A stretch of 5,360 bases of DNA, taken from an uncultured beta proteobacterium. Its GTDB lineage: Bacteria; Pseudomonadota; Gammaproteobacteria; Burkholderiales; Burkholderiaceae_C. This document shows, in pieces, positions 1 through 5,360 of the stretch. The notes under the pieces were generated by a model. It searched no databases, was not told where the DNA came from, and saw nothing but the letters and a program-made list of their open reading frames with translations. The stretch is taken from contig CAIXMC010000002.1 in NCBI GenBank assembly GCA_903920405.1, positions 1 through 5,360 on the forward strand, given 5' to 3'. Position 1 is the first letter of the stretch; every line of letters starts with the position of its first letter. A program made the position numbers and the translations under genes.

Positions 1-121
1 TTCCCCATTTGGCCGTCCGAGTTGGGATGCAATGCTAGGCGCAAATCGCGCGGTGTGGCCATGCCACATAAGCGATTTGTAACGACGCAGTGCGCCCAAA
101 TCTGACGAGCCAAATGGGGAA
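1..121. repeat. 121-base imperfect palindrome with 13-bp perfect terminal arms
   Basis: Bases 1-13 (TTCCCCATTTGGC) are the exact reverse complement of 109-121. Further paired blocks follow inward: 14-17 with 104-107, 22-26 with 95-99, 29-31 with 91-93, 33-35 with 87-89, 42-49 with 72-79, and 54-59 with 63-68 around a CAT loop. I count about 44 pairs, broken by small mismatches and single-base bulges. No T-run follows the right arm, so it is not a standard intrinsic terminator. No transposase or ORF lies inside. It could be a palindromic MITE-like element or a structured intergenic repeat. The left arm starts at the window edge, so the repeat may extend further left. The symmetry is certain; the identity is not. 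Confidence 0.6.
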
Positions 122-148
122 CTTATTACTGACCACATCCTAAATGGA

Positions 149-161
149 GTGACCAGGTCAC
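149..161. promoter_or_regulatory. Perfect 6-bp-arm palindrome, possible operator
   Basis: GTGACC-A-GGTCAC is a perfect inverted repeat with a one-base centre. It lies in non-coding DNA about 165 bases upstream of the predicted -35 box. Its size and symmetry suit the site of a dimeric regulator, but no known consensus is claimed. A 13-base palindrome can also arise by chance. Confidence 0.3.
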
Positions 162-325
162 CATATCACCTTGCATCGCACCCCGGTTGTTGTCATTGTT
201 CTGTACTCACATCACAAATGCGTTATATTTCGGCCAGATTTGTTTTCATGTTCCACGTCCTTCATGACCCTCGGTGCGCTCATTTTTTGTAACCTATTGT
301 TTTTTTTATGAAAATTATTTTTGAT

Positions 326-353
326 TTGACATTTACAACCCATTGGTTTTAAA
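326..353 (+). promoter_or_regulatory. Predicted sigma70-type promoter for the export operon
   Basis: TTGACA at 326-331 matches the -35 consensus exactly. A 16-base spacer leads to TTTAAA at 348-353, which matches the -10 consensus at 4 of 6 positions. The region upstream (283-325) is rich in A/T tracts, like an UP element. Transcription would begin near 360, giving a leader of about 50 bases before the TTG start at 410. The -10 is weak, so an activator may be involved. I saw no -24/-12 sigma54 pattern (TGGCAC then TTGC) in this intergenic region. Confidence 0.45.
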
Positions 354-371
354 CTCATTATTTAAAATGAG
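354..371. repeat. Small inverted repeat CTCATT/AATGAG overlapping the predicted transcription start
   Basis: CTCATT (354-359) and AATGAG (366-371) are reverse complements separated by ATTTAA. The right half also belongs to the right arm of the larger 262-388 repeat. CTCATT therefore occurs three times when both strands are counted: 279-284 as CTCATT, 354-359, and 366-371 inverted. It directly follows the predicted -10 element, where a bound protein could block initiation. The function is inferred from position only. Confidence 0.3.
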
Positions 372-398
372 GGAACCGAGGGTCATGAGCATCAACAA

Positions 399-403
399 AG
401 GGA
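399..403 (+). promoter_or_regulatory. Ribosome binding site supporting the TTG start at 410
   Basis: AGGGA ends six bases before the TTG at 410, a good Shine-Dalgarno spacing. The ATG at 385 is in another frame and has GAGGG only two bases upstream, which is too close. The in-frame ATG at 458 would leave a signal peptide without positive charges. This site therefore favours TTG 410 as the start of the export lipoprotein. Confidence 0.5.
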
Positions 404-409
404 TTTATC

Positions 410-1042
410 TTGCAAAGTTTCACATGGGCTGTATCGGCCTTCAAATGGCGTGTTGTTATGTTATGCACGCTGGCGGTATGGCTGGCAGGCTGCGCCTCGA
501 ATCAATACCCTGCAGCACCTACTGTGGCTGCTACGCCGTCTTATAACTACATCATTGGTCCGGGTGACTCACTCAGCATTTCAGTTTGGCGCAACCCTGA
601 GCTTTCTTCGTCCGTGCAGGTTCGACCCGACGGCAAGATATCAACACCCTTGGTGGATGAACTCGTAGCTCAAGGCAAAACATCGATCGAGATTGCGCGT
701 GAGGTTGAAAAAGTATTGAGCAAATTGGTGCGTGATCCGGTCGTCACGGTGACTGTCGGCGGTTTCGTGGGTCCCTACAGCGAGCAAATTCGCGTGGTTG
801 GAGAAGCAGCCAAGCCACAGGCATTGCCGTACAAGCAAAAAATGACATTGCTCGATGTGATGATCGTCGTCGGTGGTCTGACTGATTTCGCCGACGGCAA
901 TGCCGCATCCATCATCCGCGCCTCTTCACGTGGAAAACGCTACTCCGTGCGACTGAAAGACCTTCTCAAACGTGGCGACATTTCAGCCAATGTTGAAATG
1001 AAACCAGGCGACATTCTGATCATCCCACAAGGCTGGTTTTAA
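410..1042 (+). CDS. Polysaccharide export lipoprotein, short OPX/Wza type (XrtA/PEP-CTERM locus)
   Basis: Exports exopolysaccharide across the periplasm and outer membrane, together with the co-polymerase encoded next to it. From TTG 410 the 210-residue protein has a basic n-region (K12, R14), a hydrophobic segment 15-26 and a lipobox LAGC with lipidated Cys at 28. After a short Pro/Ala linker comes a Poly_export domain at about 45-120, with IIGPGDSLSISVW (48-60) and VRPDGKISTPL (71-81). A SLBB-like domain at about 127-175 follows (IRVVGEAAKP). The protein ends in PGDILIIPQGWF. It is far shorter than E. coli Wza (about 380 residues) and has no C-terminal membrane helix, so by itself it probably does not form the outer membrane pore. 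This size is usual for XrtA-locus export proteins (TIGR03027-like). An in-frame TGA at 386-388 limits the upstream end. TTG is the only long start seen; ATG 458 is the alternative. The family is sure, the start less so. Confidence 0.9.
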   Translation: MQSFTWAVSAFKWRVVMLCTLAVWLAGCASNQYPAAPTVAATPSYNYIIGPGDSLSISVWRNPELSSSVQVRPDGKISTPLVDELVAQGKTSIEIAREVEKVLSKLVRDPVVTVTVGGFVGPYSEQIRVVGEAAKPQALPYKQKMTLLDVMIVVGGLTDFADGNAASIIRASSRGKRYSVRLKDLLKRGDISANVEMKPGDILIIPQGWF

Positions 1043-1119
1043 TGGGTTGGACTGTTTTCACGCCTTGCTTTTGGCTTGGTGATATGTCTGGTATTGGATC
1101 CGAAAAGAATTGACCCCCT

Positions 1120-2685
1120 ATGGAAGAGCTGATTGACCAGATAACGACAATTGTCCGAGGCATGTGGAAACACCGCTGGATCGGACTGCTGGTGGCCTGG
1201 CTGGTCACCATTGTCGGCGCGATAGTGGTGATGTCTGTCCCTGACAAATTTGAGGCCACTGCGCGGATTTATGTGGACACACAATCCATTCTGAAGCCAT
1301 TGATGGCGGGGCTAACGATACAGCCCAATGTAGAACAACAAGTGATGATGCTCAGCCGCACCCTGATCAGCCGCCCCAATGTTGAAAAACTTATCCGAAT
1401 GGCCGATTTGGACTTGGGGAGTACCTCCAAGCAGGATCAAGAAGCGCTGATTGACAAGTTAACCAAGACCCTTGAAATCAGAAACACAGGGGGAAACAAC
1501 ATCTACATTCTGTCATTTCGCGACCCAATTCCTTCAAAAGCAGAAAAAATGGTTCAGTCGTTGGTGTCGATTTTTATTGAATCCAGCATGGGCGGCTCAC
1601 GCAAAGACTCAGATGCTGCCAAAAAATTCATTGACGACCAACTTAAGATATATGTCGGAAAACTCGAAGAAGCTGAAGCCAGACTGAAAGCGTTCAAGCT
1701 GCGTAATATCGAAATGCAAACGTCAGGCGGTCAAGACACGGCTGGCCAGTTCGGTGCCATCAGTGAGCAACTCCGTCAGGCAAAGCTGGAATTGCGCGAG
1801 GCAGAACAAGCGCGCGATGCAGCAAGAAAGCAGCTTGACCAGGAACGTGCAGCCAGCTCAAAAAACCTGATGTCGGACAAACCTGTGGCCATTTCAACTC
1901 CTGCGATTGATGCCCGCATTGATGCCCAACGGCGCAACCTTGATGCACTCTTGCAGCGTTTTACAGAACAGCATCCCGATGTGGCCAGTACGCGCAGCTT
2001 AATCAAAGATCTTGAGGAACTCAAGCACAAAGAAGTAGAAGAGTTGCGAAAGACCGCCTTGGCTAACCCAACAGCAACACTATCCAACGACAACCTAACT
2101 TACCAGGAACTCAGCCGCGCGATCGCAAACTCTGAAATTCAGGTGGCCTCTTTGCGTACACGGGTGGCTGAATACGAAGTGCGTATGAACCAGGCGCGTG
2201 AGTCCATGAAAACTGCGCCGAAAGTAGAAGCAGAGTTTGCCCAGCTCAATCGCGACTACGAAATCCATAAAGGCAATTACAACAACCTGTTGTCACGGCG
2301 TGAGTCTGCTTCGATGTCTGGAGAACTTGACAACGCGACGGGGGTGGCTGATTTTCGTCTGATTGATCCTCCCCGTGCTTCCAATAAACCTGTCGCTCCC
2401 AACCGCATTCTCTTGATGCCCATGACTTTGCTCGCTGGTTTGGCGGCAGGCTTGGGCGTTACTTTTTTACTCAGTCAGGCGCGATCTGTTTTCTACGATG
2501 CCCGCGCCATGAGCGAATCATTGGGGCTGCCGCTTTTGGGTGTCATTTCATTGGTGATGGACGACGGCGCAACACAGCGGCGAAGGACTGAATTGAAAAA
2601 GTTTTTAGGCGCTACCGGAGCTTTGGTAGCTGTATTTGGTATCGGGATGCTTGTTCTGTTCCTGATCTCAAGACAAGCAGGATGA
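1120..2685 (+). CDS. Polysaccharide chain-length determinant / co-polymerase (Wzz family, PEP-CTERM locus type)
   Basis: Inner-membrane polysaccharide co-polymerase that sets chain length and links polymerisation to export; partner of the tyrosine kinase encoded next. The 521-residue product opens with MEELIDQITTIVRGMWKHRW, a beginning I recognise from the TIGR03007-like subfamily. A first membrane helix lies at about 20-40. A large periplasmic part includes heptad-like, charged coiled-coil stretches at roughly 180-255 and 290-375. A Pro-rich motif (P417, P418, P424, P427) leads into the second helix at 430-451, as in Wzz proteins. A short cytoplasmic segment with the basic run RRRTELKK precedes a third hydrophobic helix at 495-516. 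No Walker motifs are present, so the kinase is a separate protein. The start is firm: an in-frame TGA at 1111-1113 leaves ATG 1120 as the first usable codon, although its ribosome site is weak. It lies 77 bases after the export gene and 7 before the kinase gene. Confidence 0.92.
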   Translation: MEELIDQITTIVRGMWKHRWIGLLVAWLVTIVGAIVVMSVPDKFEATARIYVDTQSILKPLMAGLTIQPNVEQQVMMLSRTLISRPNVEKLIRMADLDLGSTSKQDQEALIDKLTKTLEIRNTGGNNIYILSFRDPIPSKAEKMVQSLVSIFIESSMGGSRKDSDAAKKFIDDQLKIYVGKLEEAEARLKAFKLRNIEMQTSGGQDTAGQFGAISEQLRQAKLELREAEQARDAARKQLDQERAASSKNLMSDKPVAISTPAIDARIDAQRRNLDALLQRFTEQHPDVASTRSLIKDLEELKHKEVEELRKTALANPTATLSNDNLTYQELSRAIANSEIQVASLRTRVAEYEVRMNQARESMKTAPKVEAEFAQLNRDYEIHKGNYNNLLSRRESASMSGELDNATGVADFRLIDPPRASNKPVAPNRILLMPMTLLAGLAAGLGVTFLLSQARSVFYDARAMSESLGLPLLGVISLVMDDGATQRRRTELKKFLGATGALVAVFGIGMLVLFLISRQAG

Positions 2686-2692
2686 ATCACTT

Positions 2693-3631
2693 ATGAGTAG
2701 CTTGATTGAACAGGCAGCCAGACGCTTGGAGCAACTTCGCCAAGCGGGCGCCGAAATGCCAGCAGTGCCACCGATGCCGATCGTTTCACCGGCCACTTCC
2801 AAGCCAGAGGCTAACGTCGCAAAAAAACAAACTGTAGCGACATCGCAGCGTATTGAGATTGACCTCAAAGCCCTTGCCGCGTCGGGTCTTATCAGCCCTG
2901 ATGCATCCCGATCACATATTGCAGACCAATACCGCGTGATCAAACGCCCCTTGATCAAAAACGCCATGGGCAAAGGGGCATCCATCCTGGCCAACGGCAA
3001 TTTGATCATGATCACCAGCGCGTTACCCGGCGAAGGCAAGAGCTTTAACTCGATCAATCTGGCCATGAGCATCGCAGCCGAACTCGATAACACCGTGATG
3101 TTGGTCGATGCTGATGTGGCACGCCCCTCGATCATGCGGATGCTCGGTCTCAGCCCCAGCCCTGGACTGCTTGACCTGGTGCAGGACGACACCTTGGATT
3201 TATCGAGCGTCCTGCTGAAAACCAACATTGACAAACTGACCCTTTTGCCCAGCGGAACACCCCACCCGCGTGCGACCGAGCTTTTAGCCAGCGATGCCAT
3301 GGTCAAACTCCTTGAAGACATGGCCTCGCGTTATTCAGATCGCATCATTGTGTTTGACTCACCGCCTTTGTTGATCACCACAGAATCTCGTGTACTGGCA
3401 ACACACATGGGGCAACTGGTGCTGGTTGTCAATGCAGGCAAAACACTGAAGGCCGATGTCAGGCAAGCAGTCGCTGCCATTGAGTCGTGCCCTGTCAAGA
3501 TGCTGCTTCTGAACAGGTCCAGCTCCCTATTCAAGGGAGGTTACGGCTACGGCTACGGTTACGGTTACGGTTACGGCTATGGTTACGGTCAGGGAGGAAA
3601 CTCTGGCCAAACGCAAGAACAACCATCGTGA
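2693..3631 (+). CDS. Tyrosine autokinase (BY-kinase), XrtA/PEP-CTERM locus type
   Basis: Cytoplasmic P-loop tyrosine kinase that phosphorylates its own Tyr-rich tail and, by cycling, controls polysaccharide assembly with the Wzz-like partner. Of 312 residues, 1-21 form an amphipathic helix, followed by a Pro/Ala-rich linker. IDLKALAASGLI and then ADQYRVIKRPL (77-87) precede the ATPase core; the latter sits where BY-kinases carry EX2RX2R, here with D78 in the Glu position. Walker A is ALPGEGKS (110-117, K116), Walker A' is VMLVDAD (135-141, D139 and D141), and Walker B is IIVFDSPPL (218-226, D222). The tail is eight Tyr-Gly pairs (284-299) and then a short Gln/Gly/Ser end. It resembles TIGR03018-type kinases. 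AGGA at 2679-2682 lies ten bases before the ATG, inside the end of the previous gene. Its TGA overlaps the next start as GTGA. Every catalytic motif is intact. Confidence 0.93.
   Translation: MSSLIEQAARRLEQLRQAGAEMPAVPPMPIVSPATSKPEANVAKKQTVATSQRIEIDLKALAASGLISPDASRSHIADQYRVIKRPLIKNAMGKGASILANGNLIMITSALPGEGKSFNSINLAMSIAAELDNTVMLVDADVARPSIMRMLGLSPSPGLLDLVQDDTLDLSSVLLKTNIDKLTLLPSGTPHPRATELLASDAMVKLLEDMASRYSDRIIVFDSPPLLITTESRVLATHMGQLVLVVNAGKTLKADVRQAVAAIESCPVKMLLLNRSSSLFKGGYGYGYGYGYGYGYGYGQGGNSGQTQEQPS
3542..3589 (+). repeat. Eight tandem TAY-GGY hexanucleotides encoding (Tyr-Gly)8
   Basis: Eight consecutive 6-base units alternate TAC (once TAT, at 3578) with GGC or GGT, and code for the phospho-acceptor tail of the kinase. 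Identity between units is broken only at third codon positions. A gain or loss of whole units would keep the frame and change the number of tyrosines. The +1 frame reads as Arg-Leu repeats, which is a by-product. Confidence 0.9.
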
Positions 3632-5232
3632 AAGCTATGTACGAACGTGATCGGCCCATTGTTTATCGCGGCGCTGTAGGTGCGCATTTAGCTGCCATGA
3701 TGCTGCTGTCAACGGCTGGTGTCTTGGCACAAACCGTGTCGATCACGCCCTACCTCTCTGTCACTGAAACCCTGACCAACAATGTGAGACTGGGCAGTGT
3801 GGACACGCAGTCAGAGCAAACCACTGAAATCAGCCCTAGTGTTCGCATGAGCATTCAGAATGCCCGACTCAAAACCAATTTTGATTACTCGCTCAGCCGT
3901 GTTTCCTATGCCCATAACACATCTTCAGATCACAACCAAAACACGCTCAATACATCTGGTACTTTTGAAGCAATTGAAAAATGGGCTTTTGTAGATTTTG
4001 GCGGCACCATTTCTCAGCAAACCATCTCGGCTTTTGGCACTCAATCCACCAGCACCACTGCCATCAACAGCAACCAGACTGAAGTTTCAAATTACCGTAT
4101 CTCGCCCTATGTACAGGGTCGTTTTGGAAAAGCGGTTGATTACACAGCCCGCCTTGGCCGAACATTGACCAGTAGCGACGGCAACAATGCTGGTTTCAAC
4201 ACCGCCAGCACCAACAGTACCGTCACACTCCGCAACGCATCGGCTTTCAAAAACATGGGGTGGACTGCGGATATGTCACGTCAGCAGGCAGGTTACAGTG
4301 CAGGGCGAAGCGCAGAATCTGATGCCATGAGTCTGGGCTTGACCTACACCCCCAACCCTCACGTCACACTGTCTGCCAATCGAAGGCGTGAATCGAACAA
4401 TTACACCATTGAAGACACTCAAAGCCACATCAGCAGCAACCTCGGCCTCAACTTGTCTTGGGACTCTTTGCAAATCGCAGTGAACCAACAAAGCCAAGCC
4501 AGCAGTAGCATCAGTTTGAATTGGCTACCGTCAGATCGAACGACCTTGTCTGCATCGAGTGGCAAGCGGTTATTTGGCAACACTCACAATGTCAATGGTT
4601 CGCACCGCACCGCACGCACTATCTGGACATTTTCTGACTCCAAAGACACATCCATAACTCCTAGTCAAAATAACAGAGGCAGTCTTGGTAATGCTTACGA
4701 CCTGTTTTACAGCCAGTTTGCAGCCATTGAACCCGACCCAACGGCTCGTGCGCAAATGGTCACCAACTATTTACAAACCAATGGCATCCTTCCTAATACA
4801 ACCGTGGTTAACAACTTTCTCACCTCTGCGGTGTCGCTGCAACATCGCCAAGATCTGTCCATGGCCCTTATGGGCGTCCACAACACCATCGTCTTCCTGG
4901 TCACCCGTACAGAAAACAGCCGACTTGACACAGTGTCTCAAAGTATCGACAGCCTGACCAGTGCCAATATGGTGACTCAGCAAGGCTTTAGCATCAACTA
5001 CACCAATCGTCTCACGCCTCGTCATTCCCTTGGCATCGTGCTGTCTAGGCAAAACACCTCAGGCGACATCCCAGTACAAGACAACACGCTCAAATCCCTC
5101 AACGTCAATGTCTCATCCAAAATTGGCAAAAACACATCAACCACCTTGGGTGTGCGTCGTGTGATGTCTTACAACCTGACCAACCCCTACGCCGAAACAG
5201 CCCTCACCGGCAATTTGAATGTGCAGTTCTGA
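3628..5232 (+). CDS. Outer membrane beta-barrel protein, TIGR03016-like, PEP-CTERM system-associated
   Basis: Function is not established for this family. It accompanies XrtA exopolysaccharide loci and looks like a beta-barrel of the outer membrane. From GTG 3628 it has 534 residues, with a signal peptide (charged 1-14, hydrophobic about 16-34) likely cut after VLA (32-34). The mature part opens with ITPYLSVTETLTNNVRLG, the recognisable family entry segment. Repeated alternating polar/aromatic strands follow, with Ser, Thr and Asn very abundant. A non-strand segment at about 355-398 (NAYDLFYSQF, then DPTARAQMV and NYLQTNGILP) is another family feature. The chain ends in NLNVQF, a terminal Phe as in barrel assembly signals. 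The GTG overlaps the kinase stop by four bases (GTGA), favouring translational coupling; ATG 3637 would give 531 residues. The open frame extends upstream to 3487, but that part is the kinase repeat in another frame. An export-pore role is my inference. Confidence 0.8.
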   Translation: MKAMYERDRPIVYRGAVGAHLAAMMLLSTAGVLAQTVSITPYLSVTETLTNNVRLGSVDTQSEQTTEISPSVRMSIQNARLKTNFDYSLSRVSYAHNTSSDHNQNTLNTSGTFEAIEKWAFVDFGGTISQQTISAFGTQSTSTTAINSNQTEVSNYRISPYVQGRFGKAVDYTARLGRTLTSSDGNNAGFNTASTNSTVTLRNASAFKNMGWTADMSRQQAGYSAGRSAESDAMSLGLTYTPNPHVTLSANRRRESNNYTIEDTQSHISSNLGLNLSWDSLQIAVNQQSQASSSISLNWLPSDRTTLSASSGKRLFGNTHNVNGSHRTARTIWTFSDSKDTSITPSQNNRGSLGNAYDLFYSQFAAIEPDPTARAQMVTNYLQTNGILPNTTVVNNFLTSAVSLQHRQDLSMALMGVHNTIVFLVTRTENSRLDTVSQSIDSLTSANMVTQQGFSINYTNRLTPRHSLGIVLSRQNTSGDIPVQDNTLKSLNVNVSSKIGKNTSTTLGVRRVMSYNLTNPYAETALTGNLNVQF

Positions 5233-5235
5233 TGT

Positions 5236-5360
5236 ATGTATGAAGCGTTTTATGGATTAAGCAGCGAGCCTTTCCAGATCAATCCTGATCCTCGCTTCTA
5301 TTTTGCGAGCAAACAACACAGGCGTGCCAAGGCCTACCTCGAATATGGCGTGATGCGAAA
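5236..5360 (+). CDS. ExeA-like AAA ATPase, XrtA/PEP-CTERM locus type (5' part only)
   Basis: Only 41 codons are inside the window. They begin MYEAFYGLSSEPFQINPDPRF and continue with the conserved YFASKQHRRAKAYLEYG pattern. This is the N-terminal signature of ExeA/GspA-related ATPases, and of the TIGR03015-like members found in XrtA polysaccharide loci. The Walker motifs would fall just beyond the window end. The ATG at 5236 lies three bases after the stop of the beta-barrel gene. An earlier ATG at 5232 overlaps that stop but reads only three codons before TGA, so it is not the start. The role in the locus is unknown; NTP-driven assembly or secretion support is the usual guess. Confidence 0.85.
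   Translation, partial: MYEAFYGLSSEPFQINPDPRFYFASKQHRRAKAYLEYGVMR

Larger units (their letters stand above)
262..388. repeat. Inverted repeat bracketing the promoter region (arms 262-284 and 366-388)
   Basis: The left arm 262-284 and the right arm 366-388 are reverse complements at 21 of 23 positions, including an uninterrupted 14-base core (TCATGACCCTCGGT at 262-275 against 375-388). The two mismatches are at bases 276 and 278. The 81-base spacer is AT-rich and holds the predicted promoter. The right arm would lie in the early leader of the transcript, just before the ribosome binding site of the first gene. Two oppositely oriented copies around a promoter suggest paired regulator sites. 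A long hairpin in a read-through transcript is an alternative. Confidence 0.6.

Noticed and set aside
1..121. Intrinsic terminator, integron attC site or CRISPR repeat
   Set aside because: There is no T-run after the stem, the ends lack the RYYYAAC/GTTRRRY core sites, and there is only one copy with no spacers.
190..229. Second sigma70 promoter using TTGTCA (190-195) and TATATT (224-229)
   Set aside because: The spacing of 28 bases is too long, and no better -35 lies 16-18 bases before the TATATT.
343..546. 67-codon + strand ORF from TTG 343
   Set aside because: Overlaps the lipoprotein, shows no recognisable domain, and loses the lipobox frame. Only its internal ATG 385 is of interest as a possible frameshifted start.
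1043..1119. Possible promoter or terminator in the 77-base gap between the export and chain-length genes
   Set aside because: TTGGAC at 1047-1052 has no acceptable -10 at the right distance, and no stem-loop with a T-run is visible.
1776..2093. 105-codon minus-strand ORF opposite the chain-length gene
   Set aside because: Low-complexity Ser/Ala/Leu composition expected from antisense of coiled-coil codons; no independent support.
2668..3321. 217-codon minus-strand ORF opposite the kinase gene
   Set aside because: Ser-rich antisense shadow of a well-supported kinase, with no ribosome site or domain pattern seen.
3487..3627. Upstream extension of the beta-barrel reading frame to 3487 (Arg-Leu repeats)
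   Set aside because: This stretch is the kinase Tyr-Gly repeat read in another frame. It would put basic repeats before a good signal peptide, and the kinase frame has intact motifs through 3631.

Overview
The window is the front end of an exosortase-associated (XrtA/PEP-CTERM type) exopolysaccharide export operon, all on the + strand. It suggests a Gram-negative betaproteobacterium, probably Burkholderiales or a neighbour. That inference rests on the gene set and order, the moderate GC content, a lipoprotein signal and a beta-barrel outer membrane protein. Genus cannot be read from the sequence, and all family assignments come from recognising motifs, not from a search.

Layout. Positions 1-409 carry no convincing gene. 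They hold a 121-base imperfect palindrome (1-121), a small perfect palindrome (149-161), and an AT-rich stretch with a sigma70-like promoter (326-353) bracketed by a 23-bp, 21/23-matching inverted repeat (262-284 and 366-388). Then come: a short polysaccharide export lipoprotein (410-1042, probable TTG start); a Wzz-like chain-length determinant (1120-2685); a separate tyrosine autokinase with a Tyr-Gly repeat tail (2693-3631); a TIGR03016-like outer membrane beta-barrel protein (3628-5232); and the first 41 codons of an ExeA-like AAA ATPase (5236 to the window end). Gaps are 77, 7, -4 and 3 bases, so the last four genes are almost certainly one transcript, and the first probably belongs to it.

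How the genes fit together. The chain-length protein and the kinase are the two halves of a split bacterial tyrosine kinase/co-polymerase of the inner membrane. The lipoprotein is the periplasmic/outer-membrane export component. The beta-barrel protein is a candidate outer-membrane partner, and the ATPase is a conserved XrtA-locus companion of unclear role. The exosortase, glycosyltransferases and other biosynthetic genes usual for such loci would lie downstream and are not visible.

The coding part is a recognised system, not a new one. The least explained parts are the upstream inverted repeats, the hexanucleotide repeat coding the kinase tail, and the possible pairing of a short export protein with a beta-barrel.
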